DNA from: Kitasatospora aureofaciens
GTDB lineage: Bacteria; Actinomycetota; Actinomycetes; Streptomycetales; Streptomycetaceae
Direction of reading: 5' to 3'
NCBI GenBank assembly: GCA_000720845.1
Contig: JODU01000029.1
Location: 1-64,000, forward strand
DNA: 64,000 nucleotides
Position 1 is the first letter of the stretch; each line of letters begins with the position of its first letter. This document shows, one piece after another, positions 61,328-64,000 of the stretch. Under the pieces are notes generated by a model. The model was not told where the DNA came from, did not search any database, and saw nothing but the letters and a program-made list of their open reading frames with translations. A program made the position numbers and the translations under genes.

Positions 61328-62017
61328 TCAGGAACGGTCACGGTCGGAGCGGAGCTTCTGCGCCACGTCCCGCAGCTTGATGTTGTGGTGCTGGGAGACG
61401 CGGCGCAGCACGCCGAAGGCGTCGTCCTCGCTCATGCGGTGGCGTTCCATGAGGATGCCCATGGCTTCGCCGATGGCGTGGCGGGTTTCCATGGCGTCTT
61501 CGAGCTGGTCGATGGTGCGGGCGCTGGCCAGCGCGACGGCGGCGTGGGAGGCGAGCATCCAGCCGGCGGTCTCCAGGTCCTCGGTGAAGGTGCCGGGGCG
61601 GCGGGCGTAGAGGTTGAGGGCGCCGAAGTCCTCCTTGTCGGTGTAGAGGAGAATGCCGGTCATGCTGCCGATACCGAGTTCGCGGGCGCCTTCGGCGTAG
61701 GTCGGACAGCCCGGCTGGGGGCGGGTCATGTCGGTGATCCGGTAGGTGCGCTCGCCGTTCTCCCGTCGGGCGAGGTCGTAGCACGGTCCCTCGCCCAGCT
61801 CGCTCTGAAGGCGGTCGGACGCTTCGACCATCTCTCCGCACGAGGACAGCGTGATCCCCCTGCCCTTGCGGACCGCCAGGATCCCGGCCGCGTCACAGCC
61901 CTCGACCAGGTCCACCGCCGCCGTCGAGATCGCGTCCAGCGTTTCCTGGACTGAGTCCTTCTCCAGGAGATCCCGGGCCAGCTCAGCCATCTGCTCAGCG
62001 AACCTCTGCCACTGCAT
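61328..62017 (-). CDS. GAF-ANTAR antitermination regulator
   Basis: The 229-residue protein has an N-terminal GAF domain (about 15-150; LVEGCDAAGILAVRKGRGIT, GPCYDLARRENGER) and a C-terminal ANTAR RNA-binding domain (about 165-225; LEDAMETRHAIGEAMGILM, SEDDAFGVLRRVSQHHNIK). ANTAR proteins bind nascent RNA hairpins to prevent termination, and GAF domains sense small ligands. The start is ATG 62017. It lies 82 bp downstream of the HATPase gene in convergent orientation. Confidence 0.87.
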   Translation of the reverse strand: MQWQRFAEQMAELARDLLEKDSVQETLDAISTAAVDLVEGCDAAGILAVRKGRGITLSSCGEMVEASDRLQSELGEGPCYDLARRENGERTYRITDMTRPQPGCPTYAEGARELGIGSMTGILLYTDKEDFGALNLYARRPGTFTEDLETAGWMLASHAAVALASARTIDQLEDAMETRHAIGEAMGILMERHRMSEDDAFGVLRRVSQHHNIKLRDVAQKLRSDRDRS

Positions 62018-62304
62018 CCTACCACCACCCGCCTGGGCACACCCACACCCATCGACCGTCCGCATACCCTGTTTCGCCCACAGGACGCTCGCCATCGGTT
62101 TGCGCCACCCGCTCACTGCTGCCGATACGCCGGCAGCACACGAGCGCGCGGTCCGAGACGGCACCGCCCCATCCCATGAGACGGCCGGCGGGCCAAAGGG
62201 TCAATCGGCCGGCTCGGGCATGCCGAACAGGACGGCGCAACTGGAGGGCATCTGGGTGACGATCTGGTTGAACTGACCACCGGAAACTGTTCCGGCCACG
62301 GTGA

Positions 62305-62451
62305 TCAGCGCCGCACTGCCTCGATCTGACCGAAACTGTTGCGGTTCGCCGGCACACCGAATACGTGCCCGGGGATCTCCCGGACCTCGTCCTGGCTGCT
62401 GCCGTACTCCCCGCGCTCGCGCACCTTGGCCAGGAACTCGTCGTACCCCAT
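62305..62451 (-). CDS. DUF2267-like protein, truncated to 48 residues
   Basis: The ORF starts MGYDEFLAKVRERGEYGSSQ, like DUF2267 proteins of about 130 residues, but after about 25 residues it switches to an unrelated tail (HVFGVPANRNSFGQIEAVRR). A strong AGGAGGT ribosome site ten bases upstream shows the 5-prime end is genuine. It is probably a rearranged remnant that may still be translated. Confidence 0.55.
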   Translation of the reverse strand: MGYDEFLAKVRERGEYGSSQDEVREIPGHVFGVPANRNSFGQIEAVRR

Positions 62452-62619
62452 CGTCGTCGTCACCTCCTGCCCGCCAGCCCCGCCCACAACGGGGACCCGT
62501 GTCACACAGCGGTTCTCCCCGAGCCGCCGCTCCCCCGCCGCGTCCGGCGGCAACAACCGCCCGCGAGGGTGGCTGCTCCCGCTACAGATCCTGGACGGCA
62601 CGCAGGGCCTGGTCCAGGC

Positions 62620-62775
62620 GGACCGCGGTCGCGGCGACCGCATGGCCCTGCGCGCTGTCCAGGAACACTGTGTCGCCGACCGGCGGGAACCGCAACGATG
62701 TCACCCAGCTCCTGGCGCTGTTGGACAAGATCCCAGCGGTCGCGGGAGTCGTCGGCCGGCCGCGCCGGCGGCCCG
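62620..62775 (+). pseudogene. IS5-family transposase fragment
   Basis: The plus-strand frame reads SPTGGNRNDVTQLLALLDKI, then PAVAGVVGRPRRRPDL, a conserved block of another IS5-type DDE transposase group, in which the next residues are normally ADRGYD. Here the frame continues into unrelated sequence, and upstream motifs are in different frames. It is an isolated internal fragment, distinct from the two remnants at the left end. Confidence 0.6.
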
Positions 62776-62790
62776 ATCTGGCTTCGGGGG

Positions 62791-63438
62791 TCAGTGACCG
62801 GCCGCGTCGAGCAGGGCAGAGTACCGCAGGCGGAGCGCGCGCTCCATGCTCGCCAGGACGGCCCCGCACCCCAGGGCCAGGTTCAGCCAGATCGGCAGGT
62901 GTATCGGCGTTTCGAACGTTCCGACCCGCTGCATGACCGGAGGAATGCGAGAGACGGGTTCGGCGAGCTGCAACAGGTTCAGGCCCACACCGACGACGAG
63001 CAGCAGCACCGATCCGATGCCGATCGCCCGGTCCAGTCCCGGATGGCGCGCGCCGAAGCTCGCCCGCCGCCCCTCCGCCGAGGCCGGGTCGGGCGTGAGC
63101 TGCCGGGGCTGTCCGCCCAGGGGGCGATAGTGGCAGCGCTTGATGCCGTAGTTGCTCATCGCCACTTCGATGACACCCCCGTCGACGGGAAACTCCGCGG
63201 GCAGCTTCGACTCGGCCACGTGTCTGCCGTCCAGGAACAGATGCGCCCTGATCCTGCTGGTGTCCAACCGCGCCCAGTGCCGCACGTCGACGGCGTGCAG
63301 GCGGGCGTGCCCGTCGGCGCCGGGAAGCCGCAGCCAGAACAGGGAGCGCAGGGGGAGCTGCCACCAGCGGAACCGCCGCAGTTCCCTGCCGTCTCCCGGC
63401 CTGAGGCGCTTCGACGCCGCCCACTGCTTCCATGCCAT
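62791..63438 (-). CDS. putative membrane protein
   Basis: The 215-residue protein has a basic N-terminal region (WKQWAASKRLRPGDGRELRR), a soluble strand-rich part to about 130, and two TM helices near the C-terminus (about 139-158, IGIGSVLLLVVGVGLNLLQL; and 178-195, HLPIWLNLALGCGAVLAS). I do not recognise the family. It is divergent from a TetR gene, with a dense cluster of inverted and direct repeats between them, so it is likely the target of that regulator. Confidence 0.65.
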   Translation of the reverse strand: MAWKQWAASKRLRPGDGRELRRFRWWQLPLRSLFWLRLPGADGHARLHAVDVRHWARLDTSRIRAHLFLDGRHVAESKLPAEFPVDGGVIEVAMSNYGIKRCHYRPLGGQPRQLTPDPASAEGRRASFGARHPGLDRAIGIGSVLLLVVGVGLNLLQLAEPVSRIPPVMQRVGTFETPIHLPIWLNLALGCGAVLASMERALRLRYSALLDAAGH

Positions 63439-63474
63439 GTTCCGCCCCTTCTGCGTACCCCAGCCGGACCGTCG

Positions 63475-63527
63475 CTAGTACGGCGTGTCAGAAACACGCT
63501 AGCACGCTGTACTAGTACGGCGTGCTA
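63475..63527. promoter_or_regulatory. TetR operator cluster with nested dyads
   Basis: A 28-bp near-perfect dyad at 63500-63527 has TAGCACGC/GCGTGCTA arms around GTACTAGTAC (26 of 28 positions symmetric). CTAGTACGGCGTG occurs twice (63475-63487 and 63512-63524). A GCGTGT/ACACGC dyad lies at 63484-63499. The cluster is 40 bp before the TetR start and 37 bp before the membrane protein start. Confidence 0.72.
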
Positions 63528-63567
63528 GTACAGTGAGGAGGCTGGGAGAAGCGAAGGAGAGCGGAGC

Positions 63568-64000
63568 ATGGAAACACGCGAGAAGATCCTCCGGGCCGCT
63601 GCGGAGATGATCGCCGAGGACGTGGCAGCGAAGCTGAGCGTGCGAGCGGTCGCCGCGCGTGCGGGAGTGAGCACCGGCTCGCTGAGGTTTCACTTCCCCA
63701 CCCAGCGGGCCCTGCAGGACAGCCTGCTCGCGCGGATCTACGAAGACCTGCTGCCCGGCGACCCGATCGGAGACCGGACGCTGCCGCCCCGCGAACGGCT
63801 GTTGAACTGCCTGCGACAGGTTCTCGCACCGCTCGGCACCAACGAGGACGCGCGAACCGCATGGGGCAGGATGTATCGCGCCTTCATCGAGCCCGAGCCG
63901 ACCGAAGCGGTACGCACCGCGTACCTCGGCCATGTGCGGGCGGCGGAGCGCCGGGTCGAACACTGGCTGACCGTGCTCGCCGAAGAAGGCGCACTGCCCC
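63568..64000 (+). CDS. TetR-family regulator, partial (runs off the window)
   Basis: The open frame encodes METREKILRAAAEMIAEDVA, then SVRAVAARAGVSTGSLRFHF, a TetR helix-turn-helix, and 144 residues of protein before the window ends without a stop. The C-terminal ligand domain is incomplete. GGAG lies three bases before ATG 63568. It is divergent from the membrane protein gene with a strong operator cluster between. Confidence 0.83.
   Translation, partial: METREKILRAAAEMIAEDVAAKLSVRAVAARAGVSTGSLRFHFPTQRALQDSLLARIYEDLLPGDPIGDRTLPPRERLLNCLRQVLAPLGTNEDARTAWGRMYRAFIEPEPTEAVRTAYLGHVRAAERRVEHWLTVLAEEGALP

Noticed and set aside
1..64000. CRISPR arrays, tRNA or rRNA genes, replication origin, phage attachment site
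   Set aside because: No regularly spaced repeats, no cloverleaf-like or rRNA-like stretches, and no integrase gene were seen on reading both strands.

Overview
The window looks like a piece of a Streptomyces (or close relative) chromosome. It is very GC-rich, with the strong third-codon GC preference of that group. It is dense in TetR, LysR, GntR and XRE regulators, SpoIIE-type phosphatases, AfsK-like kinases with PQQ propellers, a streptothricin acetyltransferase and a butyrolactone-receptor-like TetR protein. Three broken IS5-family transposases, several truncated genes and a secondary-metabolite locus suggest accessory (chromosome-arm-like) DNA. I see no rRNA, tRNA or CRISPR array.

Left part (1-12.5 kb): an IS5 remnant; a GntR-controlled CynX/NimT-type exporter; a GNAT enzyme; a PAS-GAF-PP2C phosphatase; a SnoaL-like protein; a second IS5 remnant; a TetX-like flavin monooxygenase divergent from a true TetR-class repressor, with two tetO-like palindromes between them; an LCM-type methyltransferase; a streptothricin acetyltransferase; and a LysR gene divergent from a small barrel protein and a truncated SDR.

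Centre-left (12.8-27.6 kb) holds the two most interesting loci. First is a four-gene conflict-type island: a Nudix-fold-like protein (minus strand) sits 59 bp from a 1505-residue caspase-like/STAND NTPase/beta-propeller protein, which is translationally coupled to an LCAT-type hydrolase that has lost its catalytic Ser and His, followed by a pentapeptide-repeat membrane protein. I infer a sensor/protease/effector immunity or cell-death module. Next is a compact terpenoid-plus-acyl cluster: class I cyclase, class II cyclase (DTDCTT motif), a condensation-like acyltransferase fused to an ACP, and a KAS III enzyme. It has no visible prenyl-diphosphate synthase or P450.

Centre-right (27.5-54 kb) is mostly small regulator/enzyme pairs: TSUP permease, DUF2461, XRE/SDR, LysR/SDR with a perfect 12-bp-arm operator, a signal-peptidase-like protein with an altered general base, two convergent SpoIIE phosphatases, a small secreted Cys-rich protein, an amidohydrolase and Rrf2 regulator carrying matching 26-bp operators, TetR/epoxide-hydrolase-like, MFS exporter, hydrolase/quinone reductase, an internally deleted aldo-keto reductase, SDR/TetR, dihydrolipoamide dehydrogenase, PaaI thioesterase/HxlR, an NmrA-like protein, a ScbR-like receptor and a HAD phosphatase.

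Right part (54-64 kb): two tandem Ser/Thr kinase-PQQ proteins with internal twin-arginine/TM segments, an AlkZ-like DNA glycosylase, an anti-sigma-type HATPase, a GAF-ANTAR antiterminator, a truncated DUF2267 protein, a third IS5 remnant, and a membrane protein divergent from a TetR gene that runs off the window, with a dense operator cluster between them. Many calls rest on motif and family recognition from the translated sequence; no database search was run.
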